Below are positions 46,807 to 58,710 of a stretch of DNA of 64,000 nucleotides, in pieces (position 1 is the first letter of the stretch; each line of letters opens with the position of its first letter). Under the pieces are notes generated by a model. It was not told the DNA's origin. It did not search any database and saw only the letters and a list, made by a program, of their open reading frames with translations. A program made the position numbers and the translations under genes. The DNA is from Chelydra serpentina (Eukaryota; Chordata; Testudines; Chelydridae), in contig JBAIAC010000010.1 in NCBI GenBank assembly GCA_037349315.1, forward strand, positions 31,908,001 through 31,972,000. Reading direction: 5' to 3'.

Positions 46807-49521
46807 ATGACTGATCCTGCTGCAAGAATCAAAGAGTCAGCTATGGTGCGCAAGTGGCTCATACCTTCTATTTGGTTTATGTGTGTAACTATGCTTTTGC
46901 TCCTTATTTTAAATTTCCATGATACCCTTATGTTCTTCTGGGCATCCAAAAACACCGACACGCCTGTGACGGACACTTTTTCTCTGCTCCTGCCCACCGA
47001 ACCTCCGGGTTTTTTTGAATCCATGCAGGACATTGGACAAGTGACTCCTCCCCGGCATAGTGCCAGACCTTTGCCATTTCAAGAGAAAAGAAGGGATATC
47101 CGATCTGTGGAAACCGCTCCCCAAGAGTTCCTAACCACTAAAGACATTGAAAATATGCCTTGGTGGAAAAAGCGTTATATAATACATTGGCAGGGTGGGA
47201 ACTGTGGGAGGGCAACTTGGGATTGTGGTGTCACCTACTATCTAGGATTTCTTCCAGGGGCTGCAAAATGCGCTTATGGGCAGGTACCTTCAAGGTGCAT
47301 CGCTTTCCCTAATTGGATTTCAGATGAGGAAAACCAGAAACGCCTCTCCTCCACTTCTGTTGCCCCTAGCGTTTCCTCTACCCTTGCCACCACCCATTCC
47401 ACGCCCCTCGGCACAACTGAGCCCACCCCGAATATCGACCCCGTTGTTTATTCAAACTTAACTCTATGGCCAAAACCCTCCCATTTTAGCAATTTATGGA
47501 AATATTGTCCCAAGACACTGTTTTTTAGAACTAACACTCATTCGTTTAAATGAATGATTCAATGGAGGACAAATGGGCAAGTAAAAATAAAAACGTATAA
47601 CACCACCACAACTGAGCCCCTAACCTCAGAAATTAAAATTAACGGAATCTATGGCAGGATAGAAATGATGGCAGTTCCTGGAGTCTGTAGCATGTCACGA
47701 AAAAAAGGCCCATATTGTTATTTAATTACCCAGCTCCTGAACAATCAAATATATACCCGAAGGAGTTGTTCTGCAATGGAGCGAATTTCTTGTATTGAAC
47801 CTCTCCCTCTTACTGACAATTTGACCTGTGCCATTTTTCAGTATACCCCATCCTATGCGGTTAATGCTAGCACCTTCCTGACTAGGGCACAAGTCACAGA
47901 CCAACAAATGTGGTATAGTCCTTCATTACAACAATTCCACTGGACTTTGGTTAATGTTACCTTGGGAACAATTCAGTTTACCCTCCCCTTATCCACATTT
48001 CAGGTCACCTCTATATTTTCTAATTGCTCAAAAGGAGCCGCTATTCGGTTGGCACAGCAGCAGGCTTGGAGTTCCGTCAGAGAAAAAAGAGACTTGTCCG
48101 GGAGCCTCTGGGATGGGGCCAATAGTCTAGCCTCAATTTGGAACATCCACAAAGGCCAAGAGAATGCAGAGAAATTAGGACAATTGGAAAAAGCTATGGG
48201 ACTTATGACTGTAGCACAGCTTACCCAGACCCAGGCAGGAATTGGCAAGTTGCATATCGTCTCCACCCTTAGTTCCATGACCCGTCAGTTACTAATAGAG
48301 GTGGTGTTAAATATCAGTGAGGCTGGGAAGGCATTGCAGTGGGACCTGGCATGTGCTGAGGTCCAGGATTTCCTGAATGACCAACTAATGGCCATCCGGA
48401 ATGATCTTGAGCATCAAGGATGGCCCACTGCCCTTACCGAAACCTCAGGAGTACCACCTAGATTGTGGCCATGGACACATACTTGGAAATTCTCTGGGTG
48501 GCGATGCAGACGATCTCAATGCTCCTTCCAGGCAATCGGACCAATTGCTGGAGTCTGGGCTCCCACATATCAGCTCCTTCCAGGGCCATGGGGGGGTTGC
48601 TTATGGGACTGGGTGCTCCACCGTGACGTTTGGGAGATTAGACCGCCTGCTGTGCCTAGCCGATTTGTAATTAGGGCTCCTAAAATTGACCCTGACATGT
48701 GGATAGGTTTGGGAAACTTATGGACTCTTTGGCCCCTAGAACCCCCGCAGCTTCAATGTATTCGCAAGCTGCAGCCCGGAGAGGCGGTCACTGTCCACAA
48801 CAGTGTTTGTTGGGAAGGTCTGGGGCGGGGGACTAATCTGGCAGGTGATCTGCTTTTCCAAGCTAATGATCGTTGTGTGTCTCTTAAAGACACTTTGGTG
48901 CAGCCCCTTCATTACAACCTCTCCACCTCAGCAGGCAGTCACATCATTTATGTGCCTGCTGATAAAACTTTTGCTACTACCCTTACCTTTCAAATTCCTT
49001 TTAATTGGACTGCCCTGGTGCCTGACCGTTTCCATGATTTGCTTACCCTCCTCCCTGAGATTCGCAAACTCTCTGACTTGAAGGATCAGGTCCATATCCT
49101 TGAAAACGTATATCATGTTGAAAGTAATGCTTTTCATACAGCTCACCGCGTATCTACTATATGTACCCGCTATGATATATTATGTTTTATCAGAAAGGAA
49201 ATGCAGCAATCCCAGCCCCATCAGTTTATTATCATGGGGATCAAGATTGTTGCTGGGATTCTGGGCATTCTTTTTATTTTTATCATGTGTAAAATCGGGT
49301 GTTGTATTTGTAATTGCTTGTTTAGTTATAGAAAAAAAGCTTCCAAACCTGCTGTAAGGGAGCAAGTATCATTAACGTTTGTCAATAAATCAGTTGCTCA
49401 CGATAGGGAGTTAGGCCAACCACACATAGCCACAGAAGCTTGTTCTACATTGAACAGGGATATGAACACAAAAGATGAGGTATATGGGCTCATGCTCATA
49501 GAGTTGGAAATTGAGCCCTAA
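46807..49521 (+). pseudogene. env: Retroviral env, unusually long, one in-frame stop
   Basis: One reading frame of 904 coding codons, broken only by a TGA at 47551-47553. The N-terminus has a hydrophobic leader after about 15 residues (W-L-I-P-S-I-W-F-M-C-V). The surface subunit region has many N-x-S/T sites and a Thr/Ser/Pro-rich stretch (47340-47430). A furin-type R-E-K-R site lies at 48079-48090. The part after the cleavage site is about 476 codons, far longer than the roughly 200 of ordinary gammaretroviral transmembrane subunits. It ends with a membrane anchor (49219-49320), a cysteine-rich stretch and a cytoplasmic tail of about 65 residues. A C-x6-C motif without the usual third cysteine sits near 49162-49185. 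Pol ends 53 bases upstream. Confidence 0.85.
47551..47553 (+). other. In-frame stop in env
   Basis: TGA between two open parts (248 and 655 codons) in the same frame. It falls in the surface-subunit region, before the cleavage site. Confidence 0.95.
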
Positions 49522-49922
49522 TATGAGCAGGAAGAGGCATCAAAGATGGGAATTGTAAAGGAATAATTTTGGATCAATATTTGTGGCCTACATACTATTG
49601 GTATTTTGTCCTTAGCCTTTTAACTGTGACTTCAACCTTTGACCAAGTTTGTTGTTGTGCATCTCTTACAACAGACTAAACCAGTCATAGGAGGGTGGTG
49701 GAAGGTCCTCAAATGGAATAATTTGCAATAACGGAAGCTTAAGAAATTTGTAACGGCAGTTGGGCAAAAGGAAAAAAGGAATAACAGGAAAGGTGAACAA
49801 CAGGAAAAGCCTATGATGGAAAATGCTTGTTTTACTAGCTTTGACCTTTTATTAATTTTGCAATGTATTCCAAATAAGGTAATTAATACGGAAGTATGTG
49901 TAATTTGTCTGCGGTTTTAAGC

Positions 49923-49930
49923 TTTAAAAA
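49923..49930 (+). promoter_or_regulatory. LTR TATA-like box
   Basis: tttaaaaa, about 70 bases before the polyadenylation signal, fits a U3 promoter next to a short R region. Confidence 0.55.
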
Positions 49931-49999
49931 CCTGTGTGTTCCTTGCTTCAGGGGGGGCAGTTCTGTAACCTGCCTTTCCCCCAACGCGTTGGTATCTTG

Positions 50000-50005
50000 A
50001 ATAAA
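50000..50005 (+). terminator. LTR polyadenylation signal
   Basis: AATAAA followed by a GT-rich segment (aaggtgtggaca) some 30 bases on. Confidence 0.7.
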
Positions 50006-50061
50006 GGAGTCTCAGCCGATGTCTGATCTAAAAACAAGGTGTGGACAATTTTTCCACAACA

Positions 50062-53000
50062 ATAGAGAAAACCATCTCAGATGAAATAAGACCCAGCCTG
50101 ACCCCTTCACCCAAAACTCAGCCTCTGTATTAAATGTTCCATATGCCTCTGCACTTCCTAGTTTTGGATGGGGACAGACACACAAGTACCAGAGGCCTCC
50201 AAAAAGGATTTTTCTCATGGTATTCGCAGCCTGGATGAAAGCAGGAAATATCAAAGACTTTGGACAAAACCTGACAGAAAAATTATTCCAGCGTTCAAAT
50301 AAATTCTGATAAGGTCCTAATGTGTACTTAAAATTAGGACAATTATTTGAACTGACCATCCCAATATTTTGGGGTTTACCATCAATACAAATGATAATTG
50401 TTGCTATTATTTAATCGAAGACCAGGAGTTATGAAGGAGATTATTCATCCCTGACTTCTGAATCGCATGCATCTTCTCCCAGGAACCATTCCCAACAAAG
50501 AACATGATATTGGAAACATAAGACAAATTCTCCATTCTAGAAATATAAAACGCTTTCCATCTACCAGAAATATATCATATGAAGTATCTTTTCCCTTAGG
50601 CTTCTTGAAGCTATGGTGTGACTTGTCAGGCTCATTAGATTGACATTTGATTGATTTTTCCTTGTTTCCTTAAAACTTTGACTTCTTGAATGGCCATTTA
50701 TTGCATTTTCATTGCTTCACTTTGCAGTCCGCCATTCTTCAAAAGGACTTGACATGGATTGCCTCATAACCCCGTTAAAAGGCTTTGAGGTAGCATGGAT
50801 TGTGTGGCTGTGCTATCTTCACACACCAGTGTTCTTGGAACTGTAAACAAGAGCTTGCTGAGGATTTATTAGTGGATGTGCAGAGTAAACAAAAGCCTAC
50901 AAGGATCATGTTGGATTACACTACCTGTGAGCAGCAGATTGCAAGGCATGTGGAAGAAACCTGCTGGATTTGTGAAATGCACTAGACTGACTAATCACAC
51001 ACTGAGAAGGCATAAGAAAATACAATATTAGATCTATGAAAACCATCCTGAACAGCTGTTAATAACATTATCAAAAGTTTTCTATATAAAATAAAATCAC
51101 TTTAAAATAGCTACTCGCAAACAATACAACTAAAGAAATAAATTCCATAGCTATTTCATCTAATCAGGTACAAGTAAATCAAGGCAGTCAGACAAACTAT
51201 TTGTCATGTCTTCAGTTTTATTCCAGCTGTTAGCAAAACAAAGGTACTTTTTAAAATTTGTAGACAAATGTAGTGCTCATTAAAGCAAAAGATTTAAAAC
51301 ATTGACTAAAGCCAAGCACAGTGTGAAGTTGTGCAGGCAACGTGGAAATTCACACACACTAAACACTGTTGCAGGGTTCTTCAGCCCTAACTTGAAAGCC
51401 TGTTTCTAATGTCTTAGGTCCTCTCTAGAACAAATATTACTTGTCATACTGTACTGTATGAAACTGCGTGGTTTTTTGTGATGTGGTCAATTTTCTGTCA
51501 GATGCAGGATTAAAGAAAGAATAGATAAAACTGGCAAAAGCATGTTTAAAGTTGTTGCTCTAAGGAAACCATAAGGGCCCTGTACACATTTATTTTAATG
51601 GGAATATAGGGAAAGAGGAAAAGAAGGTGGGTCACATGGGGCATAAGGGAGAGAGAATACTAAGCAGCGTCTCAGAACCAGATGACAGAAAGTGCCCTTG
51701 AGGATGGATTTCCCCCACTTTAGAAGGGGTAAAGTTGGCTGGGTCCACAGAACCATATCCCCGTCTCCCACAAGTTGGGAGTAGATGGACTTGCCATCCT
51801 TCACACCACGCTGCAGCAGAAGATAAGCGCTGAGGGACACTTTAGAAAGTTGCAAGAACTAATTTAGAACTGCACTAATGGAAAAGTGTTGAAAATTTCA
51901 GTAACAGAAAAGATCCCCATCAAGAATTTAACTCCAGACCTTTGAAATATAAAACTAAAAATGTCATCTACCCATTCTAGCTATTCTTTGGTCAACATTT
52001 GTGGGAATTTTCAGGTATCAGTTTGGCCATCAAAAGGATCTTATTGTTTTATGCAATAGAAGTGTAAGATGTTCTAAGTTGCTACATCTATAAAGTTCAA
52101 AGTGTATTCTCTAATTCAGAGCAGTCCTAAGTGCATGCACAATTTAATGTAAAACAGATTTCATTTACTGCATGTTTTTCTCCTGCCCCCATAAGTACGA
52201 CATTTCCTAAAGGAACAAATGAGGGAGGATGTGGAGGCATTGCACTGAAAATACCAAACAATTCAAATGTATGCCACTGCACGGATGAATCTGGTCTGAA
52301 GAGAATAAATGGAGCCTGTGTCTTTCCTTTTCAGGGGCTGGTTCAGGCCTGGAAAATACCCTAATTTATGCCCCATGGCATTGATTCACAAAATCATCAA
52401 GGCACAAGATTACCCCAGCCATTCCCTTTGCCCACCTCAAAATGCCACTCTGCAAAAGGGTCCCCTGTCAAATGACGGCAAGTTGAGGCCAAAAGAAGTG
52501 AGGGGGGAAAATTAGGGATCATGGTGGGCTCAGAAAAGCAGCACAGCTTCTTATCCAAACTGAGCTGAAGCGCCAGTCAAAACATGGCATCTCAAAACAA
52601 GATTACTTTAAGCAAGTAATCAGTTTTAGTCCAGTACTACTTTTGCCCTGACTGTTTCCCCCATCCCGGGGCATAGAATCCAGTCTGAAACGCCTGTTTA
52701 TTTCAGAAGGGAGACATTCTAACGTAAGTTAGCAAAAAAAAAGAAAACATGAGCCGACAGAGAGTACATACAAACAGTGCCATAGCAAACAGAACGTCCT
52801 CTGCCCACCCCAATTTCTATTCAATACCCCCAAGCATTGGGCAAGGCAGAAATTACACAAGATTCCCACACATACAACTCTTAGCAGTGCATTTTGATCC
52901 AGATACTGTAGTTATTGTGAGTGTGGTATAATGTACCGATAATCAGATCCTGCCTAGAGTGGGTGAAATTTTTCAGATGAACAGTTTATTCACTGAAAAA

Positions 53001-54335
53001 TGCATTCCATACACGAGTGGTATGGAAGAAAACACAAATGGTTGTGGATGAGACCAACACCTGTGAGGAAATCAGAAACACATATGCAAATATTAAAAAA
53101 CAAATAAAATAACAATTTTTAACTGATCTCTCTCCAGCTGTCAGAAGCCAGTGATCAAACTCACTATATCTCCTATTGTCTTAATTTCAGATATGACATT
53201 TGATAGTTTCGTTTTTTTCTGATCACTTGCAACTTTAACATAATAATTAAACTGTGTATCGTTATATTCCCAGAAATAATTTTTATATGGCCAACAGTAG
53301 ACCTAGACATGAGAGGTTTTTTAAAAAAAATTAGGAGTTTATTTGATTTTCTGGTTACATAAATGGATTTTATGTACTGTAAAAGTAGCTAATCTTGATA
53401 GATGTGCAAGTGGTAATACAGCTGAAGCCAGACAGTGTGAGCTTTCTCTTTCCAAACCTCTTATTGAGGAACTGCACTGATACTTAAGTAAATAAACTGG
53501 CAAAAAGAAAATGGATAGAACACACAGAGGGAAATGATTAAAATTAAATTAAAAATAAATCAACAAAGTCCTACTGAAATGCTGCATAGGTCTCTGAAAG
53601 CTGCCGCGGCATCACAGCATAACACAAATGAAGAAAAATGTATGGATCTCTATGCATAAGCTTAGCATTCATCTATTCATACATCATTTTAGAGAACATT
53701 TGTTTGTAATAAGCAAATTGATTCAGCTTATGAGATCATCTCACGGTTGTCTCCAAAAAACTGTTGAAGCTTATCAAAGCAGCTGATGGATCACACTGCC
53801 CCACATAAAAATAAGCCAGTTTCAACTATCATACTAAGCTTCAAATACTTTAATTTTGTATATACACAATTTGCACCATTATGCAATTTATTACATGGCT
53901 ATCACCACCACGCAAATTTGTATATAACGTCTTTTTTTCAAACAATAAGATTGCATTTAATTGTTATACAGCCCCCCCCTTCCCAATGTATTGTGTCCCA
54001 AAGGAATGAGATTGAGAACTGGATCCCCAGAATTTATTACTCCATTCCTGTGGAGGGGTGGAACAGGGAAGCAAAATTAGTTTTAAGCACATATTTCTAT
54101 ACTGAGGCCATTCAGAAAGACCTTCCTATGTCATGGTCAGTGGAACTGGAATTAGAGGGCACTGTTTCCTGGGGGAACTTTTATTGACTAGACACCAGTG
54201 GAACACATGATGCAGGGAGTTAGACTGGAAGCAGCTCAGCCACATGGACAGAGCAATGCACAGGGTTTAGAAAAGTTCCACTGGTTAAACATAACCTGTA
54301 TTCAGCTTCACTCTTTGTGAATGAAACACACCCAG
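50062..54335. other. Long unassigned non-coding stretch
   Basis: No gene or bounded repeat recognised in over 4 kb. ORFs are short and without domains, including the 133-codon one at 53786-54187. Confidence 0.5.
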
Positions 54336-54530
54336 CAGTGTTTTCCCCAGGAATTGAAATGGGAGGGGTGTTCGAATTTACAGGAAAGGGGGGTCAGGGC
54401 CGATGAGGGGTGAGACCGTGAGGGTGAAGGTGGGCTGTATGGCACCATAGTAAAAACTGAAAAATGTTTCATGACTATTTTATTAGATTTAACTCATGTT
54501 TTAAAATCATCACACAAATTAAAGTTGTAC
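54336..54530. mobile_element. Possible hAT-type MITE, right end not found
   Basis: A cagtgttttccccagg start resembles a hAT terminus, followed by G-rich text (ggaaaggggggtcagggccg). I could not find the matching right end or target duplication. Confidence 0.4.
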
Positions 54531-54596
54531 AGAGGTCCATCCATACCAATGGAACTGCAAGATCAGGGCTTAATAAAGCAGCTTCCATATAACCTT

Positions 54597-54703
54597 AGAC
54601 CTTGATTTTGCAAACATTTATATATGTGCTTAACTTTGAAGTGAATAGGTGTACCTGCATGCTTAAGTTTAGTACATCTATACATGTTTGCAGAATCAGG
54701 GCT
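54597..54703. mobile_element. Palindromic MITE relic
   Basis: ccttgattttgcaaacattt on the left and catgtttgcagaatcaggg on the right are inverted copies, with an inner gtgcttaactttgaagtg/gcatgcttaagtttagtac pair. Same type as 55759-55887 and 62070-62181. Confidence 0.7.
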
Positions 54704-54861
54704 GTAGATGCAAGAACAAGTTTACTAAGACTGAGAAATTCAATGGAAAGGTCCCCATTAATTTCAAAGGGAATAGAAGACAACTGTTGAATCAGAATAT
54801 TGCCTGAGCCACTCAGGTTATCTCCTAGTCCTTTTGGAAAACGCAATGGGAACTTGAGCTT

Positions 54862-55086
54862 CAGTGGCAGAGCCAGGTTCAGAGCACAGGGGGAGTGGAG
54901 CTAAAAAAAGGCACCTGGAGCAAAAAGCATCAGGAGCAAAAAAAAGGCGCCGGGAGCAACAAAAAAAAACACTCCGCTCTGGCTGCAACATAGGAGCAAA
55001 AGGCATCGGGAGCACAAAAAAGGTGCTGCTTCTGCTCAGTACGGGAGCGGCCTCTCCCCCCTGTTCCCCCCCTGGCTACGCTACTG
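54862..55086. mobile_element. hAT-type MITE (225 bp)
   Basis: Termini cagtggcagagccagg and cctggctacgctactg are inverted repeats. Exact 8-bp duplication ttgagctt at 54854-54861 and 55087-55094. The A-rich interior repeats ggagcaaaaaggcatc-like units. Confidence 0.94.
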
Positions 55087-55094
55087 TTGAGCTT

Positions 55095-55535
55095 CCACCT
55101 GAACAGTCACCAGGGACTTTCATTTAATTATTGAAATTAGAGAATGAAATCCCCTATTACATCATCTTGTCACTCAGGAAGAGAATACAACAGCACAGCC
55201 CTCTAGAACAGCGTTGCAAATATCAGCAGTGAGCACAAGAACTTGCATAATCACTTTTTCCCCCTCCTTTCATTTTAAGAAATAAAAATGAGTACAGCTA
55301 CAGCAACTAAACTCAATTTCATATAAACAATTCACTTATGGGATGGAAGGATAAAAGAGGTTAGGTACAGGAGAAAAAATAGCCAACCCTACTGTGTTTA
55401 TTATTGTTTGTTATTTTGTGGGTTACTTAAATGGGTATGTGAAAGTTAGGAGAAAAAGCAAAATGTAGGAGAGAGATTGGAGTGGATCAGAGGAAAGACA
55501 TGAAGCTTAAAAGAAAGTGGGAGGAGGGCATAAGT
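55095..55535. other. Unassigned non-coding stretch
   Basis: Nothing recognised. Confidence 0.5.
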
Positions 55536-55715
55536 AATCATAGAATATCAGGGTTGGAAGGGACCTTAGGAGGTCATCTAGTCCAACCCCCTGCTCAAAG
55601 GAGGACCAATCCCCAATTTTTGCCCCAGATCCCTAAATGGCCCCCTCAAAGACTGAACTCACAACCCTGGGTTTAGCAAGCCAATGCTCAAACCACTGAG
55701 CTATCTCTCCCCCCA
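55536..55715 (-). mobile_element. tRNA-derived SINE with CR1-like tail, copy 3
   Basis: Inverted copy: the CR1-like tail comes first on the plus strand (aatcatagaatatcagggtt), then the tRNA-like half with box B (inverted gactgaactcacaacc) and box A (inverted ccactgagcta). Closely matches copies 1 and 2. Confidence 0.9.
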
Positions 55716-55758
55716 TAATTGTGGTCTGTATTACGTAATAAAAGAGTACATAATACAG

Positions 55759-55887
55759 ACCGCAATCCTGCAAAAAGCTTGACATGAGGAGTCTGCTGGG
55801 CCAATGCACACCCCTCTAAACTTCAGTGGGGCTCAGCAGGGGTGCCAAGGTCCATGCTCAAGCAGATCCACTTGCAGGATTGGACCC
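55759..55887. mobile_element. Palindromic MITE relic
   Basis: Outer gcaatcctgcaaaaagctt and cttgcaggattgg are inverted copies; degenerate centre. Confidence 0.65.
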
Positions 55888-56488
55888 ATATATATTGGGG
55901 AGAGAGGGAAATAGGTAGCCACTTGGTGAATGAGACTTATGTGCAAATCCATAGTGATCAAGACACTACTTCCTGAATTATAATGTCATGCCTTTGATAG
56001 GAGGTAATGCTTAATTTATTCCATTTATTAACTTCCTATAAAGGATCAAATATAAACAGACATATATGATCCATATTGTAGCACAGAATGACAGATAGAA
56101 TTTTCATTGTCATAGGCTGTGATAAAACATTGCTGCTTATTGATTAAAGATGACAGTATCTCATTAATAATTTTGGTATTTACGCTACAGTGCAATAGCA
56201 TGAATTTGGAAAATAAATGCTTTACCCCACTGTACCTTTACATACACACCCTCAAACAAGGAGCAGATCAAAGATATTAACACATATATGAGTTAGAACA
56301 TAAGAACAGCCAAATGGGGTCAGACCAAAGGCCCATCTAGCCCAGTATCCTGTCTTCCAACAGTGGCCAATGCCAGGTGCCCCAGAGGGAATGAACAGAA
56401 CAGATAATCATTAAGTAATCCATCCCCTGTCACCCATTCCCAGCTTCTGGCAAACAGAGGCTAGGGACACCATCCCTGCCTATCCTGG

Positions 56489-56914
56489 CTAATAGCCATT
56501 GATGGACCTATCCTCCATGAATTTATCTAGTTCTTTTTTGAACCCTGTTATAGTCTTGGCCTTCACTACATCCTCTGGTAAGGAGTTCCACAGGTTGACT
56601 ATGCATTGTGTGAAAAAATACTTCCTTTTGTTTGTTTTAAACCTTCTGCCTATTAATTTCATTTGGTGGCCCCTAGTTCTTGTGTTATGAGAAGGAGTAA
56701 ATAACACTTCCTTATTTACTTTCTCCACACCAGTCATGATTTTATAGACCTCTATCATATCCCTCCTTAGTCGTCTCTTTTCCAAGTTGAAAAGTCCCAG
56801 TCTTACTAATCTCTCCTCATACGGAAGCCGTTCCATACTCCTAATCATTTCTGTTGCCCTTTTCTGAACCTTTTCGAAGTCCAATATATCTTTTCTGAAA
56901 TGGGGTGACCACAT
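56489..56914 (-). pseudogene. CR1-clade ORF2, C-terminal block
   Basis: 141 codons of the region after the reverse transcriptase: [26 protein letters not shown], and T-R-G-H-Q-M-K-L-I. The natural stop is at the 3' end. It is separated from the reverse-transcriptase block by stops and shifts. Confidence 0.85.
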
Positions 56915-57452
56915 CTGTATGCAGTATTCAAGTTGTGGTCATACCATGGATTTATATAGAGGCAATATTATATTTTCTGTCTTATTATCTTTCCCTTTCT
57001 TAATGATTCCCAGCATTCTGTTTGCTTTTTTGACTGCCACTGCACATTGAGTGGATGTTTTCAGAGAACTATCCATAATGATTCCAAGATCTTTCTTGAG
57101 TGGTAAAAGCTAATTTAGACCATCATTTTATATGTATAGTTGGGATTATGTTTTCCAATGTGCATTACTTTGAATTTATCAACATTGAATTTCATCTGCC
57201 ATTTTATTGCCCAGTCACCCAGTTTTGAGAGATCCTTTTATAGTTCTTCACAGTCTGCCTGGGACTTAACTATCTTGAGTAGTTTTGTATCATCTGCAAA
57301 TTTTGCCACTTGTTTACCCCTTTTTCCAGATCATTTATGAATATGTTAAATAGGACTGGTCCCAGTACAGACCCCTGAGGGACACCACTATTTACCTCTC
57401 TTCATTCTGAAAACTGACCATTTATTCCTGCCCTTTATTTCCTATCTTTCAA

Positions 57453-58013
57453 TCAGTTACCAATCCATGAGAGAACCTTTCGTCTTATCCCATGACTTCT
57501 TACTTTGCTTAAGAGCCTTTGGTGAGTGACCTTGTCAAAGGTTTTCTGAAAATCTAAATACACTATATCCACTGTATCCCTCTTGTCCACATGCTTGTTG
57601 ACCCCCTCAAAGAATTCTAGTAGATTGGTGAGGCATGAATTCCCTTTACAAAAAACAACATGTTGACTCTTCCCCAACAAATTATGTTCATCTATGTGTC
57701 TCATAATTTTGTTCTTTACTATAGTTTCGACCAGTTTGCCTGGTACTGAAGTCAGGCTTACTGGCCTGTAATTGCCGGGGTCTCCTCTGGAGCCCTTTTT
57801 AAAAATTAGGGTCACATTAGCTATTCTCCGGTCATTTGGTACAGAAGCTGATTTAAATGATAGGTTACAGATGACAGTTAGTAGTCCTGCAATTTCACAT
57901 TTGAGTTCCTTCAGAACTCTTTGGTGAATACCATCTGGTCCTGGTGACTTATTACTGTTTAGTTTATCGATTTGTTCCATATGCTTTTTAAAATCTTTAC
58001 TATGTGATCTCAT
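57453..58013 (-). pseudogene. CR1-clade ORF2, reverse-transcriptase N-terminal block
   Basis: 186 codons with the RT phrases [15 protein letters not shown] and Y-L-D-F-Q-K-T-F-D, the last bearing the first catalytic Asp. The block ends before the G-V-P-Q-G and F-A-D-D parts, which lie in broken frames at 57260-57450. The endonuclease is missing through 5' truncation. Inactive. Confidence 0.87.
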
Positions 58014-58020
58014 GAAGTAT

Positions 58021-58710
58021 TTTTCAAAAGCAATTACAAAGAAAATTAAAAGGACAAAGCTTTATCCATTTCAGGAAGTTTCAGTCAGATCTGAACTGTT
58101 CTATTGTATTATATAGGGAAATAAATCAATGTAAACATTTGAAAACAATGGAGCATCAAAACCTTAGGGTTTTTTTGGTTGGTTGGTTGGTTGATTGGTT
58201 GTTTTAGACCTTGTGCCCCAGAAAACATTCTTGTTAGTAACAGCATGACTCAAATGTCTTACTAATTGTCTGATATTAAACAGAACAAGGGCCAAAAATA
58301 CAACACAGACATTAATAGTATAGAATCAAAGAGAAATGGCCTTATAGGGAAAAAAACACTTCTTTGTTATACTGTTAAACTTGATTGCCATGAAAATAGC
58401 CCATAAAACATTATGTTGATCATTGCATTCTAATTGTCAAAAAAATATGGACATTGCAACATTTTTAAAAATATATATATTGATTGGGGAGTGCACATCC
58501 ATATACAGAGTAAGTGTGAAGCATAGGACTTTCTAACCACATAGCTTGTTACAATGTGTTGTGGTCTACATATTTTAAATATTATGAGCCTTGTATAAAT
58601 AATGAGATACCCCAAAGAAGTCAATAGAGTTACACAGTATAAAGTTAGCGTTAGGAGATGATAATGCACTGTGTCAGATAATTGTATAGGTCAGAATGGG
58701 AGTGATTAGA
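58021..58710. other. Unassigned non-coding stretch with GGTT repeat
   Basis: Nothing recognised apart from the tetranucleotide run at 58175-58201. Confidence 0.5.
58175..58201. repeat. (GGTT)n short tandem repeat
   Basis: About six GGTT-type units with one variant. Confidence 0.88.

Larger units (their letters stand above)
45365..50061 (+). mobile_element. Endogenous retrovirus, 5'-deleted (class I-like)
   Basis: The order is end of RNase H, integrase, env, 3' LTR. The 5' LTR, gag, protease and most of reverse transcriptase are missing and are not found elsewhere in the window. Integrase has the gamma/epsilon-like layout with a GPY/F-type C-terminus. Damage within the retained part is light: one frameshift near the RNase H/integrase border and one in-frame stop in env, so the insertion is fairly recent or env was kept open for a time. 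Confidence 0.9.
49554..50061 (+). repeat. Retroviral 3' LTR
   Basis: Begins TGTAAAGG 32 bases after the env stop, next to a purine-rich tract (gagcaggaagaggc then aaagatggga) that would serve as the polypurine tract. It ends in ...CCACAACA. A TATA-like tttaaaaa lies at 49923-49930, a polyadenylation signal AATAAA at 50000-50005. There is no second LTR to compare, so the limits are inferred from these signals and the TG...CA rule. Confidence 0.72.
56296..58020 (-). mobile_element. CR1-clade LINE (lineage B), partial
   Basis: 3' end at 56296 (inverted cttatgttct type tail with agcccagtatcctgtcttcc). Coding region runs from the C-terminus (56489) to the start of the reverse transcriptase (58013), where the copy is truncated. 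Two open blocks and a frame-broken middle with the F-A-D-D box still readable at about 57290-57305. Confidence 0.88.

Noticed and set aside
54864..55127. Lys/Arg-rich ORF resembling a nuclear signal repeat
   Set aside because: Encoded by the A-rich repeat units of a hAT MITE.
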